Assembly (NCBI GenBank): GCA_004555145.1
Contig: SFJB01000008.1
Coordinates: 1 to 30,938, forward strand
Direction: 5' to 3'
Length of the DNA stretch: 30,938 nucleotides
DNA from: Bacteroidales bacterium
GTDB taxonomy: Bacteria; Bacteroidota; Bacteroidia; Bacteroidales; UBA932
Positions 14,455 through 22,717 of this stretch are shown here, piece by piece. The notes beneath the pieces were generated by a model. It saw only the letters and a list, made by a program, of their open reading frames with translations. It made no database searches and had not been told where the DNA came from. The position numbers and the translations under genes were made by a program. How positions within the stretch are numbered: the stretch's first letter is position 1; each line of letters opens with the position of its first letter.

Positions 14455-16619
14455 ACTTCCTTCCAAACTTTCAAGTATTCTTCCAGCGCCCACATCTCGT
14501 CCCTGAACTTCGCTGCCTGGCTGAAATCCAGTTCGGCAGCGGATTTCTTCATCCTGCGCCTGTCTTCATCTATCATTTTCTGCACCTGCTCGCGCGACAT
14601 TGCCCTGATTACTGGGTCCTGCAGCACTGCGGCCAGGTCGGCGGTCACGAACCCGTCCACGAAGGCAGCACCTTCCTCGCGCCTTGAGGCGTGACCCAGG
14701 CCGACGGCTATGCTTCCCCGCCCGAGTTCCGATGGGTTCGGGACATAGAACGGGTCGTCGTAGGAGTTGGCTGCACTTACGCGCCCGCTCGTGGTGCCCA
14801 CCGCCTTCTTGCCTCCCTTGGAGGTGAGCTCGCTCGCGAGTATGTTCTGCCTGACTTCCACCTGCTTCGGGGTGATATTGTGCAACTTGTTGTATTCCAT
14901 TTGCTTGGACCGGCGTCGGTTGGTCTCGCGTATGGTCTCCTCCATAGACTTGGTGATGCTGTCAGCATACATGATCACCAGACCGTTGACGTTCCTTGCC
15001 GCCCTGCCCGCCATCTGGGTAAGCGCCCTGCCGGTGCGCAGGAAGCCTTCTTTGTCCGCGTCGAGTATTGCCACCAGCGACACCGAAGGTATGTCCAGCC
15101 CTTCACGCAGCAGGTTCACTCCGACCAGCACGTCGAAGAGCCCGCCTTTGAAGTCCTCGATAATCTCCACCCTCTCCGCTGTGTCGATATCTGAATGTAT
15201 GTATCTTACCCTCACGCCTATGCGCCTGAGGTATTCGTCCAATTCCTCCGCCATGCGCTTGGTCAGCGTGGTAACCAGGATGCGTTCGTCCGCCTCCGCC
15301 CTCTTCCTGATTTCCTCCACCAGGTCATCGACCTGGTTTTTGGTAGGCCTCACTTCAATCGGCGGGTCCAGCAAGCCTGTCGGCCGTACTACCTGCTCCA
15401 CCACCAGACCTTCGGACTTTTCCAGCTCGTAGTCTGCAGGGGTGGCGCTGACATACACCTTCTGCCCCGTAATCTGCTCGAATTCCTCGAACTTGAGGGG
15501 TCGGTTGTCGGCGGCGGCAGGCAGGCGGAAGCCGTAATCGATCAGCACGGACTTTCGCGAATGGTCGCCTCCGTACATAGCGTGCACCTGAGGCAGGGTG
15601 ACGTGGCTCTCGTCTATGAAGGTTATAAAGTCCTTGGGAAAATAGTCTATCAGGCAGAACGGACGCTGACCTTCCTTGCGCCCGTCGAAGTAGCGCGAAT
15701 AGTTCTCGATACCGGGACAGTAGCCCATCTCCTTTATCATCTCCAGGTCGTATTCTACCCTCTGTTTCAGGCGTTTGGCTTCGAGTCCCCTGTCCGCCTT
15801 CTCGAAGAACTCCATCTGCTTCACGAGGTCATCCTGAATCATTGATACGGCCTTCGCGCTGCGTTCCCTCGTGGTGACGAAGTTGTTCGCCGGGTAAATG
15901 CTGATTTCATCCAGGCTCTCAAGTTTTCCGCCCGTGAGCGGATCGATGAGGCTGATTTCATCCACTTCATCCCCGAAAAACTCAATCCTCACCGCCTCGT
16001 CCGCGCCGCTGAGATATACGTCCACTATGTCTCCCTTCACGCGGAAGCTTCCCCTCTTGAATTCTCCTTCGGTGCGGTTGTAAAGGGCATCCACGAGGCT
16101 GTACAGCAGGCCGGTAAGGCTTCGGGTCTCGCCTCTGCGCACCACTACGGTCTGCTCGTGGAAGTCCTCGGGATTGCCTATGCCGTAGAGGCAGGACACC
16201 GATGAAATTACGATTACGTCCCTTCTGCCTGAAAGCAGGGCGCTTGCCGTACTAAGCCTGAGTTTCTCGATCTGGTCGTTGATGCTCAGGTCCTTCTCTA
16301 TATACGTGTCGCTGGACGGTATGTATGCCTCCGGCTGGTAATAATCGTAATAGGACACGAAGTACTCCACCGCGTTGTTGGGGAAGAAGGATTTGAACTC
16401 TCCGTAGAGCTGCGCGGCAAGGGTTTTGTTGTGGCTCAGTATCAAGGTAGGGCGCTGAAGCCTCTCGATGACATTCGCCATGGTGAAGGTCTTGCCCGAA
16501 CCTGTCACTCCCAGAAGGGTGATGTCAGACACCCCTTCCGAAAGCGCCGAGCTCAGCTGCTCTATGGCTTCCGGCTGGTCGCCCGAGGGGCGGTAGTCTG
16601 ACTGTAATCTGAATTTCAT
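14451..16619 (-). CDS. uvrB: Excinuclease ABC subunit UvrB
   Basis: A 722-residue damage-verifying helicase-like subunit of nucleotide excision repair. Walker A is GVTGSGKT (37-44). The aromatic beta-hairpin region is [16 protein letters not shown] (86-101). The DESH Walker B, the VYVSATP motif and the GRAARN motif VI follow, and a C-terminal UVR domain (about 675-715) binds UvrA and UvrC. The protein is some 40-50 residues longer than usual: the stretch before the UVR domain (about 605-660) carries a Gly/Ser/Ala-rich insertion. It is first in a three-gene unit with the SGNH and MBOAT genes. Confidence 0.97.
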   Translation of the reverse strand: MKFRLQSDYRPSGDQPEAIEQLSSALSEGVSDITLLGVTGSGKTFTMANVIERLQRPTLILSHNKTLAAQLYGEFKSFFPNNAVEYFVSYYDYYQPEAYIPSSDTYIEKDLSINDQIEKLRLSTASALLSGRRDVIVISSVSCLYGIGNPEDFHEQTVVVRRGETRSLTGLLYSLVDALYNRTEGEFKRGSFRVKGDIVDVYLSGADEAVRIEFFGDEVDEISLIDPLTGGKLESLDEISIYPANNFVTTRERSAKAVSMIQDDLVKQMEFFEKADRGLEAKRLKQRVEYDLEMIKEMGYCPGIENYSRYFDGRKEGQRPFCLIDYFPKDFITFIDESHVTLPQVHAMYGGDHSRKSVLIDYGFRLPAAADNRPLKFEEFEQITGQKVYVSATPADYELEKSEGLVVEQVVRPTGLLDPPIEVRPTKNQVDDLVEEIRKRAEADERILVTTLTKRMAEELDEYLRRIGVRVRYIHSDIDTAERVEIIEDFKGGLFDVLVGVNLLREGLDIPSVSLVAILDADKEGFLRTGRALTQMAGRAARNVNGLVIMYADSITKSMEETIRETNRRRSKQMEYNKLHNITPKQVEVRQNILASELTSKGGKKAVGTTSGRVSAANSYDDPFYVPNPSELGRGSIAVGLGHASRREEGAAFVDGFVTADLAAVLQDPVIRAMSREQVQKMIDEDRRRMKKSAAELDFSQAAKFRDEMWALEEYLKVWKEV

Positions 16620-16641
16620 TCTTCGTGAGTAATGTTGAAGA

Positions 16642-16649
16642 CAAAATTA
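16642..16649 (-). promoter_or_regulatory. -7 box (TAATTTTG) of uvrB
   Basis: The minus strand reads TAATTTTG, 22 bp before the uvrB ATG. Its inner edge is 11 bp from the -7 box of the divergent relA gene, the same spacing as at mntP/corA. Confidence 0.5.
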
Positions 16650-16660
16650 GTAAAAAAATG

Positions 16661-16668
16661 TATATTTG
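16661..16668 (+). promoter_or_regulatory. -7 box (TATATTTG) of relA
   Basis: TATATTTG lies 19 bp before the ATG at 16688. In-frame start codons at 16625 and 16658 lie upstream of it and would not be on the transcript, so the box decides the start. Confidence 0.6.
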
Positions 16669-16687
16669 CAGTACGGAGGACAATGCT

Positions 16688-18784
16688 ATGGACAATCTGA
16701 TTGAAAAAGCCCGCGCCGTAGCACTTGAGGCGCTGAAAGAGGAGACCCGTTATGACGGTCTGCCATTCATAGAACATCCCGACAACGTTGCAAGGATAGT
16801 GGAGGATGAAATAGGCCTTCCGGAGTCCTGTGTCGCCGCAGTATATCTCCACGAGGCCACGCGCACGCACAAGGACATCGACATCAGTTCTTTCCCTCAG
16901 GATGTCCGCACCATAGTTGACGGGCTCAATAAAATCTCCACAATCAAACCCAAGGACACCCGCCTGGAGGCTGAGAACTACAAAAAGCTCATAGTCCAGT
17001 ACTCCACCGACCCTCGCGTGGTCGTGCTCAAGATTGCCGACCGCCTTGAGGTGATGCGCTGCCTGAACATATTCCCCAAGAGCTCTCGCGAGCAGAAGCT
17101 CCTTGAGACCATGATGCTCTATATGCCCCTGGCCCATCAGCTCGGACTCTACAACATCAATAACGAGCTGGGCAATATCTGCCTGCGCTACAGCGATCCT
17201 GAGCAGTACAGGGCCATCACCAACAAGCTCAAGGCAACCGAGAAGGACAGGGAACGCCTCACGGCGGAATTCATACGCCCCCTGGAGAAGAAGCTTTCCG
17301 ATGCGGGCATAAAATACAAGCTCAAGATACGCACCAAGAGTGCCTACTCCATATACAAGAAAATGCAGGTACAGAAAGTGCCGTTCGAGAAGGTGTACGA
17401 TGTCTTCGCGATACGTTTCATCATCGATTGCGACGATGATCCCGTGCTCGAGAAGGATCTTTGCTGGAAGGTTTATTCCTTCGTGACGGAGGAGTACGAA
17501 CCGGACATAAAGCGCCTGCGCGACTGGCTTACCACCCCTCGTCCCAACGGCTATGAGTCCCTGCACATTACGGTCAAGAACAGGCAGGGCAATGCCCTGG
17601 AGGTGCAGATACGCACCAAACGTATGGATATGGAGGCGGAGAACGGCAACGCGGCGCACTGGGCATACAAAGGCATACGCCACGAAGCTTCCGTGGACCG
17701 CTGGCTCCAGTCCGTACGCGATTCCCTGGAGCACCCGCTCAGCAGCAGTCCCGAGGACATGCCCGCGCCGCCGTCCAAGGATATCTTCGTGTTCACTCCG
17801 TCCGGGGAGCTGCGCATACTCTCAGCCGGCGCGTCCGTGCTCGACTTTGCATTCAACATCCACACCAACATAGGCTGCCGCTGCACCGGAGGCAAGGTCA
17901 ACGGCAAACCTGTGCAGATAAGGGAGAAACTCAAGACCGGAGATGTGGTGGAAATCCTCACTGGCAAGAACCAGCGTCCTACCAGGGACTGGCTGGCCTG
18001 GGTGAGCACTTCCAAAGCCAGGAGCAAAATCAAGCAGGAACTCGATGCTGAGGAGCGCAAGCTCGCGGCTCAGGGCAGGGAAGTGCTCGAGCGCAGGCTG
18101 CGCAACTGGAAGCTCGAACTCCCGGACGAGCTTATGGTGGAGTTCATGAAGAGCCGGAAGTACAGCTCCGTGATGCCTTTCATGGCCGCAATCGCCACGG
18201 AAGAAATAGATGTCAACGACATCAAGACTTTCATACAGCAGAAGGCTGCACAGCAGCAGAAACTGTTATCTGATAGCCCCGAGGAGAGTCAGGGTGAGAC
18301 CAGGCAATATACCGGCAGCGCTTCGTCGGATGACATACTTGTCATCAACGCGAAGAACGTGAAAGGCTTGGACTACAAGCTGTCCAAGTGCTGCAATCCG
18401 GTGTTCGGAGACGACGTCTTCGGCTTTGTGACACGTACGGACGGCATCAAGATTCACAGGATGTCCTGCCCGAACGCGTCCCGACTGCTGGAGAAATACC
18501 CTTACCGCATCCAGAAAGTGGTATGGCAGGACAGCACCGCTGCGGGTGACTTCCTATGCACCCTGTCAGTCATTGCGGCCATGGAGCACCCAATACTTGC
18601 CAGGATAATGGATACGGTAGGCCAGTTCAAGGTTTCAATGCGTTCTTTCAACATGAAGGAGAACTACAAGAAGGGCGTTTATGAGGTGAGCATAAAGTTG
18701 CTCGTGCCTTCAAATACTGAACTTGACAAGGTGGTGTCCCAGATTGCCGCCATCAAGGGAGTAAGCAAAATACACAGACAGTAA
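16688..18784 (+). CDS. relA: RelA/SpoT (p)ppGpp synthetase with altered hydrolase site
   Basis: A 698-residue long RSH protein with the usual order: HD hydrolase-like domain (1-180), synthetase (about 205-330), TGS (about 385-450), a helical region, a zinc-finger/CC segment (CCNPVFGDDVFGFV) and a C-terminal ACT domain. Synthetase residues look intact: RLRD (276-279), NGYESLH (287-293), EVQIRT (305-310) and AAHWAYK. The hydrolase HD pair reads HE (His55, Glu56), and the following ED pair of bifunctional enzymes is replaced (ATRT), while His30 and Asp118 remain. It may therefore make but not degrade (p)ppGpp. A one-base overlap (TAATG) couples it to the next gene. ATG 16688 follows the -7 box and replaces an open extension to 16625. 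Confidence 0.92.
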   Translation: MDNLIEKARAVALEALKEETRYDGLPFIEHPDNVARIVEDEIGLPESCVAAVYLHEATRTHKDIDISSFPQDVRTIVDGLNKISTIKPKDTRLEAENYKKLIVQYSTDPRVVVLKIADRLEVMRCLNIFPKSSREQKLLETMMLYMPLAHQLGLYNINNELGNICLRYSDPEQYRAITNKLKATEKDRERLTAEFIRPLEKKLSDAGIKYKLKIRTKSAYSIYKKMQVQKVPFEKVYDVFAIRFIIDCDDDPVLEKDLCWKVYSFVTEEYEPDIKRLRDWLTTPRPNGYESLHITVKNRQGNALEVQIRTKRMDMEAENGNAAHWAYKGIRHEASVDRWLQSVRDSLEHPLSSSPEDMPAPPSKDIFVFTPSGELRILSAGASVLDFAFNIHTNIGCRCTGGKVNGKPVQIREKLKTGDVVEILTGKNQRPTRDWLAWVSTSKARSKIKQELDAEERKLAAQGREVLERRLRNWKLELPDELMVEFMKSRKYSSVMPFMAAIATEEIDVNDIKTFIQQKAAQQQKLLSDSPEESQGETRQYTGSASSDDILVINAKNVKGLDYKLSKCCNPVFGDDVFGFVTRTDGIKIHRMSCPNASRLLEKYPYRIQKVVWQDSTAAGDFLCTLSVIAAMEHPILARIMDTVGQFKVSMRSFNMKENYKKGVYEVSIKLLVPSNTELDKVVSQIAAIKGVSKIHRQ

Positions 18785-19332
18785 TGGAGAATAAGGAATT
18801 TCTGGACAATTTTGAAAAGACTCTGCAGATGGGCCTGATGAGGGTATGCAGCGGAGCTGGCCTGCTGGGCGACGAATTGCTGTCCTCCGAGGACATAGAT
18901 TCCAAGTGGGAAGAATATATCAAGGACTATGTCGCCGATGCCGTGGACAACTTCAATGAGTACCCTGAAGCCGCTCTGGCCTGGGCGGGCTTCCTTGGAA
19001 TGGGAGTCGCCCATAATTGGGACGACAACTGGACTTTCCACCGCCACGACAGCTACAGGTCCTACTATGGCAACAGGGGCTGGGACGATATGGACGAGCA
19101 CATACTCCACGGAATCCTCGGCCTGGATCTGCAGGGCAAGGAGGCCAAGAAGATTTCAGACACCTTGCAGAACTGTGCCCTCGCCACCCTTGGCCTGATA
19201 CGGCACGAAGGCATTGAAGCCCAGACAGCCACGGGTTTTTATGCGCTGAGCCGAAGCTACGGGGTCCTGTTCCGCGTAGGTGCGGCTATGGAACTTTTCC
19301 GTCTGGGATACAAGAATGTAAAACTCAACTGA
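18784..19332 (+). CDS. Uncharacterised acidic, tryptophan-rich protein
   Basis: A 182-residue protein whose family I cannot name. It is acidic, soluble and mostly helical, with no signal peptide. A Trp/His/Asp/Tyr-rich central stretch covers about 71-115, with HNWDDNWTFHRHD followed by RGWDDMDEHILHGILG. A second conserved-looking helix is CALATLGLIRHEGIEAQTATGFYAL. The start overlaps the relA stop by one base, so it is coupled to (p)ppGpp synthesis at least in expression. queD starts 8 bp after its stop. The clustered His, Asp and Glu could bind metal, but no known metal motif is clear. Confidence 0.8.
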   Translation: MENKEFLDNFEKTLQMGLMRVCSGAGLLGDELLSSEDIDSKWEEYIKDYVADAVDNFNEYPEAALAWAGFLGMGVAHNWDDNWTFHRHDSYRSYYGNRGWDDMDEHILHGILGLDLQGKEAKKISDTLQNCALATLGLIRHEGIEAQTATGFYALSRSYGVLFRVGAAMELFRLGYKNVKLN

Positions 19333-19340
19333 CACCCGGG

Positions 19341-19673
19341 ATGTACTACGTAAGCAAAAGATTCGAACTTTCAGCGGCTCATTATGTCACCACTGAGCAC
19401 AGGACCAAGTGTGAAGCCCTCCACGGCCACAATTGGATAGTCATAGTCCATTGCAAATCAGCTGAACTCAACGATGACGGGATGGTGACAGACTTCACAT
19501 TCATCAAGCAGAACATAATGTCCGTGCTCGACCACAAGAACCTTAACGAACTGCTTCCTTTCAGCCCTACGGCCGAGAACCTTGCCAAATGGATATGCGA
19601 CCGTACCCCGAACTGTTTCAAGGTCGAAATCTGGGAATCGGAGAACAACAAGGCAATCTACGAGAAAGATTAG
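19341..19673 (+). CDS. queD: 6-carboxy-5,6,7,8-tetrahydropterin synthase QueD
   Basis: A 110-residue enzyme of the PTPS fold that converts 7,8-dihydroneopterin triphosphate to 6-carboxytetrahydropterin, the second step to queuosine. Zn ligands are His14 (SAAH) and His28/His30 (HGHN). Cys24 sits in the nucleophile position just ahead of HGHN. DHKNLN (64-69) and PTAENLA (76-82) are the remaining signatures. The length is typical of QueD. No other queuosine gene lies in the window; it is the last gene of the relA unit and converges with the kinase-like gene 11 bp away. Confidence 0.92.
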   Translation: MYYVSKRFELSAAHYVTTEHRTKCEALHGHNWIVIVHCKSAELNDDGMVTDFTFIKQNIMSVLDHKNLNELLPFSPTAENLAKWICDRTPNCFKVEIWESENNKAIYEKD

Positions 19674-19684
19674 CCCAGAAGCGC

Positions 19685-20278
19685 TCAGCCTTCCGGCAGC
19701 AAGCCTCGCATACGGCAGAATTCAACTATGAACTCCGCCGTTTTCTCTATGCCAAGAAGGGAAGAATCCAGGCAGAGGTCATAATTCGATGCGACTCCCC
19801 AGTTGCCGAAAGTGAAGAAGTTGTAGTATTCCTCCCTGCTCCTGTCCTTGGTCCTGATCAGTTTCAGCGCCTGGTCTTCGCTGATTCCCATACGCCCGCA
19901 CACCCGGGCAAGCCTGGACTCGAGCGGGGCACACACGAATACGTCCACGCAGCAATCCCTGTCCCTGAGCACGTAATCCGATGCCCTGCCCACAAACACC
20001 GCGCTGCCGCTGTCGGCAATATGGCGTATGGTGTCGCTCTGGATGCGGAACAAGTCCTCGTCGGCAATCGCGCTGCCGCGTCTTCCCATTCCGAACAGGA
20101 ACTTGCGCTCGTCGCTGCGCGTGAAGAGTTCCGGGCTGAATCCGCTGTCTTCAGCCGCTTTGGTAATAAGCTCGTTGTCGTACACAGGAATGTCCAACAT
20201 CCTTCCCAACTCGGCTGCAACGCTTTTGCCGCCGCTGCCGAACTGTCTTCCGACATTGATGATGATCTTTTTTCCCAT
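19685..20278 (-). CDS. Cytidylate kinase-like protein
   Basis: A 197-residue P-loop protein of the cytidylate-kinase-like family (PF13189 type), distinct from classical Cmk. The phosphate-binding loop is GRQFGSGGKS (10-19), followed by a LID-like Arg-rich stretch (ESRLARVCGRMG) and a DRSREEYYNFFTFGNWG segment typical of the family. The substrate is unknown; a nucleoside monophosphate kinase role is inferred from the fold. The frame stays open far upstream across the MATE gene, but MGKKIIIN at 20278 gives the family N-terminus. It is the last gene of a four-gene minus-strand unit, 11 bp after the MATE stop. Confidence 0.85.
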   Translation of the reverse strand: MGKKIIINVGRQFGSGGKSVAAELGRMLDIPVYDNELITKAAEDSGFSPELFTRSDERKFLFGMGRRGSAIADEDLFRIQSDTIRHIADSGSAVFVGRASDYVLRDRDCCVDVFVCAPLESRLARVCGRMGISEDQALKLIRTKDRSREEYYNFFTFGNWGVASNYDLCLDSSLLGIEKTAEFIVEFCRMRGLLPEG

Positions 20279-20289
20279 ATTTTGTGAAC

Positions 20290-21687
20290 CTATTTTATGC
20301 TGCTTCCCAGAACTGATGCATCTTCCCCATCCTTGAGTTTGTCGAACTTGCGGAAGAGTCTGACAATGAAGAATGCGCAGGCGACAGTGGAGACGGTGTC
20401 CGCGATAGGGAAACTGAGCCATACGCCGTGCTCCTGCATAAAGAGAGGCAGGGTATAGATGAGCGGAATCAGGAACAGGAGCTGGCGCGTAAGCGAAAGG
20501 AAGATGGAAATCTTCACCATACCCAGACACTGGAAGAGGTTGGAGGCAACGATGCCGAAGCCTACCATAAAGACGCAGGCATTCATCGTGCGCATACCCT
20601 TGGATGCCATCTCGATGAGGAGAGGGTCGTTCGTGAAGAATCCGACCACCACACGGGGTATGAGTTCGGACACCAGGAAGCACAACGTGGTCACGAGCAG
20701 CTCCCATTTCACTGTGAGCACGAATACCTCCTTCACCCTATGGTATTGGCGCGCGCCGTAGTTGTATCCCGCAATAGGCTGGAGTCCCTGGTTGAAACCC
20801 ATGCAAACCATAAGGAAGAGCATTGTGATGCGGTTGATGATGCCGTACGCGCCTATTGCAAGGTCGCCGCCATACTTCCCGAGCTGCTGGTTGATGAGCA
20901 TTGCAACCATACATGCGGCCGCATTCATCAGGAAAGGGCCGAGCCCGATCGCAAGCGACTGGCGGGCGATTCTCCAGTCAATCTGAAATACCGGCTTGGA
21001 GAAATGCAGCACGCGGCTCTTGTCGCAGAAGAAGTAAATCACGTAGGCAAGCGCCATCAGCTGGCATACCACCGTGGCAATGGCTGCACCCTTGATCCCG
21101 AGCTGGAAACCGAAAATCAGAATCGGGTCCAGGATGGCGTTGGAGATGACGGTGAACAGAGTAAGACCCATTGCGGTTTTCGGGTGACCGGAAGTGCGTA
21201 TGAGGCCGTTGAAACCGAAATACAGGTGGGTGAACACATTACCGAAGAGGATGATGGTCATATAATCCTTAGCAAACGGGAGTGTGGCCTCGCTGGCCCC
21301 GAAGAATTGCAGTATGGGGGAGAGGAAGGACAGCGTCACCACGGAGAAGAGTATGCCAATTATCACGTTGAGCGTGAGAACGTTGGCGAGAACTTTGCGG
21401 GCGGCGTCATAGTTCTTCTGGCCCAGCAGTACCGATACCAGTGTCATTGCACCCACACCCACCAGGGTGCCGGTGGCGGAGGACAGGTTCATCAGGGGAA
21501 AGGACACCGCAAGGCCGCTGATCGCTGCCGAGCCCACTCCGGGTATGTGCCCTATGTACACGCTGTCCACGATATTGTATAAAGAAGCCGCAGTCTGGGC
21601 TATGATACCCGGGACTGCGTACATCTTCAACAATTTTCCTATTCTTTCTGTTCCGAGCTCTGTAGGAGCTGTAGTGGATTGTGCCAT
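20290..21687 (-). CDS. MATE family efflux transporter
   Basis: A 465-residue inner-membrane antiporter with about 12 helices in two homologous halves, the length and hydropathy of MATE multidrug exporters. The first half opens with KMYAVPGIIAQTAASLYNIV and SVYIG, the usual MATE entry motif, and continues with FPLMNLSSATGTLVGVGA. The second half has LGPFLMNAAACMVAMLINQQ and GFNQGLQPIAGYNYGA. Such proteins export cationic compounds using Na+ or H+ gradients; substrates cannot be predicted. It lies 14 bp after the FKBP gene and is probably cotranscribed with it. Confidence 0.93.
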   Translation of the reverse strand: MAQSTTAPTELGTERIGKLLKMYAVPGIIAQTAASLYNIVDSVYIGHIPGVGSAAISGLAVSFPLMNLSSATGTLVGVGAMTLVSVLLGQKNYDAARKVLANVLTLNVIIGILFSVVTLSFLSPILQFFGASEATLPFAKDYMTIILFGNVFTHLYFGFNGLIRTSGHPKTAMGLTLFTVISNAILDPILIFGFQLGIKGAAIATVVCQLMALAYVIYFFCDKSRVLHFSKPVFQIDWRIARQSLAIGLGPFLMNAAACMVAMLINQQLGKYGGDLAIGAYGIINRITMLFLMVCMGFNQGLQPIAGYNYGARQYHRVKEVFVLTVKWELLVTTLCFLVSELIPRVVVGFFTNDPLLIEMASKGMRTMNACVFMVGFGIVASNLFQCLGMVKISIFLSLTRQLLFLIPLIYTLPLFMQEHGVWLSFPIADTVSTVACAFFIVRLFRKFDKLKDGEDASVLGSSIK

Positions 21688-21701
21688 TTCCTGTCTCCTT
21701 C

Positions 21702-22712
21702 TCAGTCTTCGCCTTCAACAATCTCGATATCGAAACGCAGAGGTGCGTAAGGGGCTATGGCATTGCCTGTTCCAGAGGCGCCGTAGCCAAGGTTTGCTAT
21801 GAATATTCCACTTCCTTTTTCGAGATTCTTCATCTGTGAAATGGTGTAGGAGAAACCGTCTATCATATTGCTTCCGGAGGAGGTGAAGGTGGTCTGGGTA
21901 TAGTCCTCCACGTTCACGGAAACGGAAACCGGCTCGTAGGTTTTGCCGGAAGAGTATATGCCGTAGCGGACTGCCGTATCCTTGATGGTGGTATCGAATA
22001 CCTTGCCGTTGAGGAGACGGCCCGTATAATTGATATACAAGGTCGTGTCACTTTCGAAGGCGGTGCTTTCCGGCGGCACGCTCTCGCTGATGTAGTAATA
22101 TCCCAGCTTCACAGAATCTTTGGAGCTGATGCCGCAATGGGATTCCACATATCGGCTCAGGGAATCTATCTGCCACTTGTCTATGTCCCAGACGCCCTCG
22201 ACGATTTCTATGTCATAAATGGTATTTGTGCCGGTGACGTTCTGGAGATACTCTTCCTCAGTGTCGTAGCGCTCGGCGCTCATAAGCCATCCAGGGACGA
22301 TGAGTTTCACCCTTCCGCCCACACGCATGTTGCCTACCGTTTCGGCAATGCCGGCATAAAGGGATTCCATGGACCAGAACTGAGGGCCGTAGTAATAGCT
22401 TTCATTATACTTTCCAAGCTGCTTGGCGAGATCCTCCCTGTTCGTGGCGCTTATGCTGCCGTCCAGGGTGCCGTTCGAATAAAGGACTCTGACGAAGGCG
22501 CAGTTCTCATCTATCATCACACCTTTCCCGGGAGTACTCTCGAGGATATATGCTCCAAGGGGAGTAGGCTGAAGATCGGGATGGTTTACATGCATCCAAG
22601 CATCGAACAACATCTTTGCATCCTCGTTCGGAGAGCTGCTCACCTTTTTTGCGCAAGAGGAAAATACTGCTACCCCTGCCAGCAACAACAATATATACTT
22701 TTTCATATTCAT
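21702..22712 (-). CDS. Tandem FKBP-type peptidyl-prolyl isomerase lipoprotein
   Basis: A 336-residue lipoprotein. The signal ends in a lipobox (AVFSSC, Cys20), so it is anchored in an envelope membrane facing the periplasm. Two FKBP-like domains follow, at about 60-178 and 210-335; each ends with the family pattern YDIEIVEG or FDIEIVEG. The second has the clearer core: YINYTGRLLNGKVFDTT and later GYGASGTGNAIAPYAPLRF. The first is divergent and may only bind substrate. A second in-frame ATG at 22706 gives MKKYILLLL and is equally possible. The gene starts 5 bp after the phosphoesterase stop. Confidence 0.88.
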   Translation of the reverse strand: MNMKKYILLLLAGVAVFSSCAKKVSSSPNEDAKMLFDAWMHVNHPDLQPTPLGAYILESTPGKGVMIDENCAFVRVLYSNGTLDGSISATNREDLAKQLGKYNESYYYGPQFWSMESLYAGIAETVGNMRVGGRVKLIVPGWLMSAERYDTEEEYLQNVTGTNTIYDIEIVEGVWDIDKWQIDSLSRYVESHCGISSKDSVKLGYYYISESVPPESTAFESDTTLYINYTGRLLNGKVFDTTIKDTAVRYGIYSSGKTYEPVSVSVNVEDYTQTTFTSSGSNMIDGFSYTISQMKNLEKGSGIFIANLGYGASGTGNAIAPYAPLRFDIEIVEGED

Positions 22713-22717
22713 ACTTT

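Noticed and set aside
14640..14840. Insertion before the UvrB C-terminal UVR domain as a mobile or foreign segment
   Set aside because: It is in frame, has the same codon use as its surroundings, and lies in a linker known to vary in length.
16616..17734. Long open frame (372 codons) on the minus strand over relA
   Set aside because: It is antisense to the well-supported RSH gene, matches no family I know, and reflects codon bias of the true gene.
20428..21582. Long open frame (384 codons) on the plus strand over the MATE gene
   Set aside because: It is antisense to a clear 12-helix transporter and its His/Glu-rich translation has no domain pattern.
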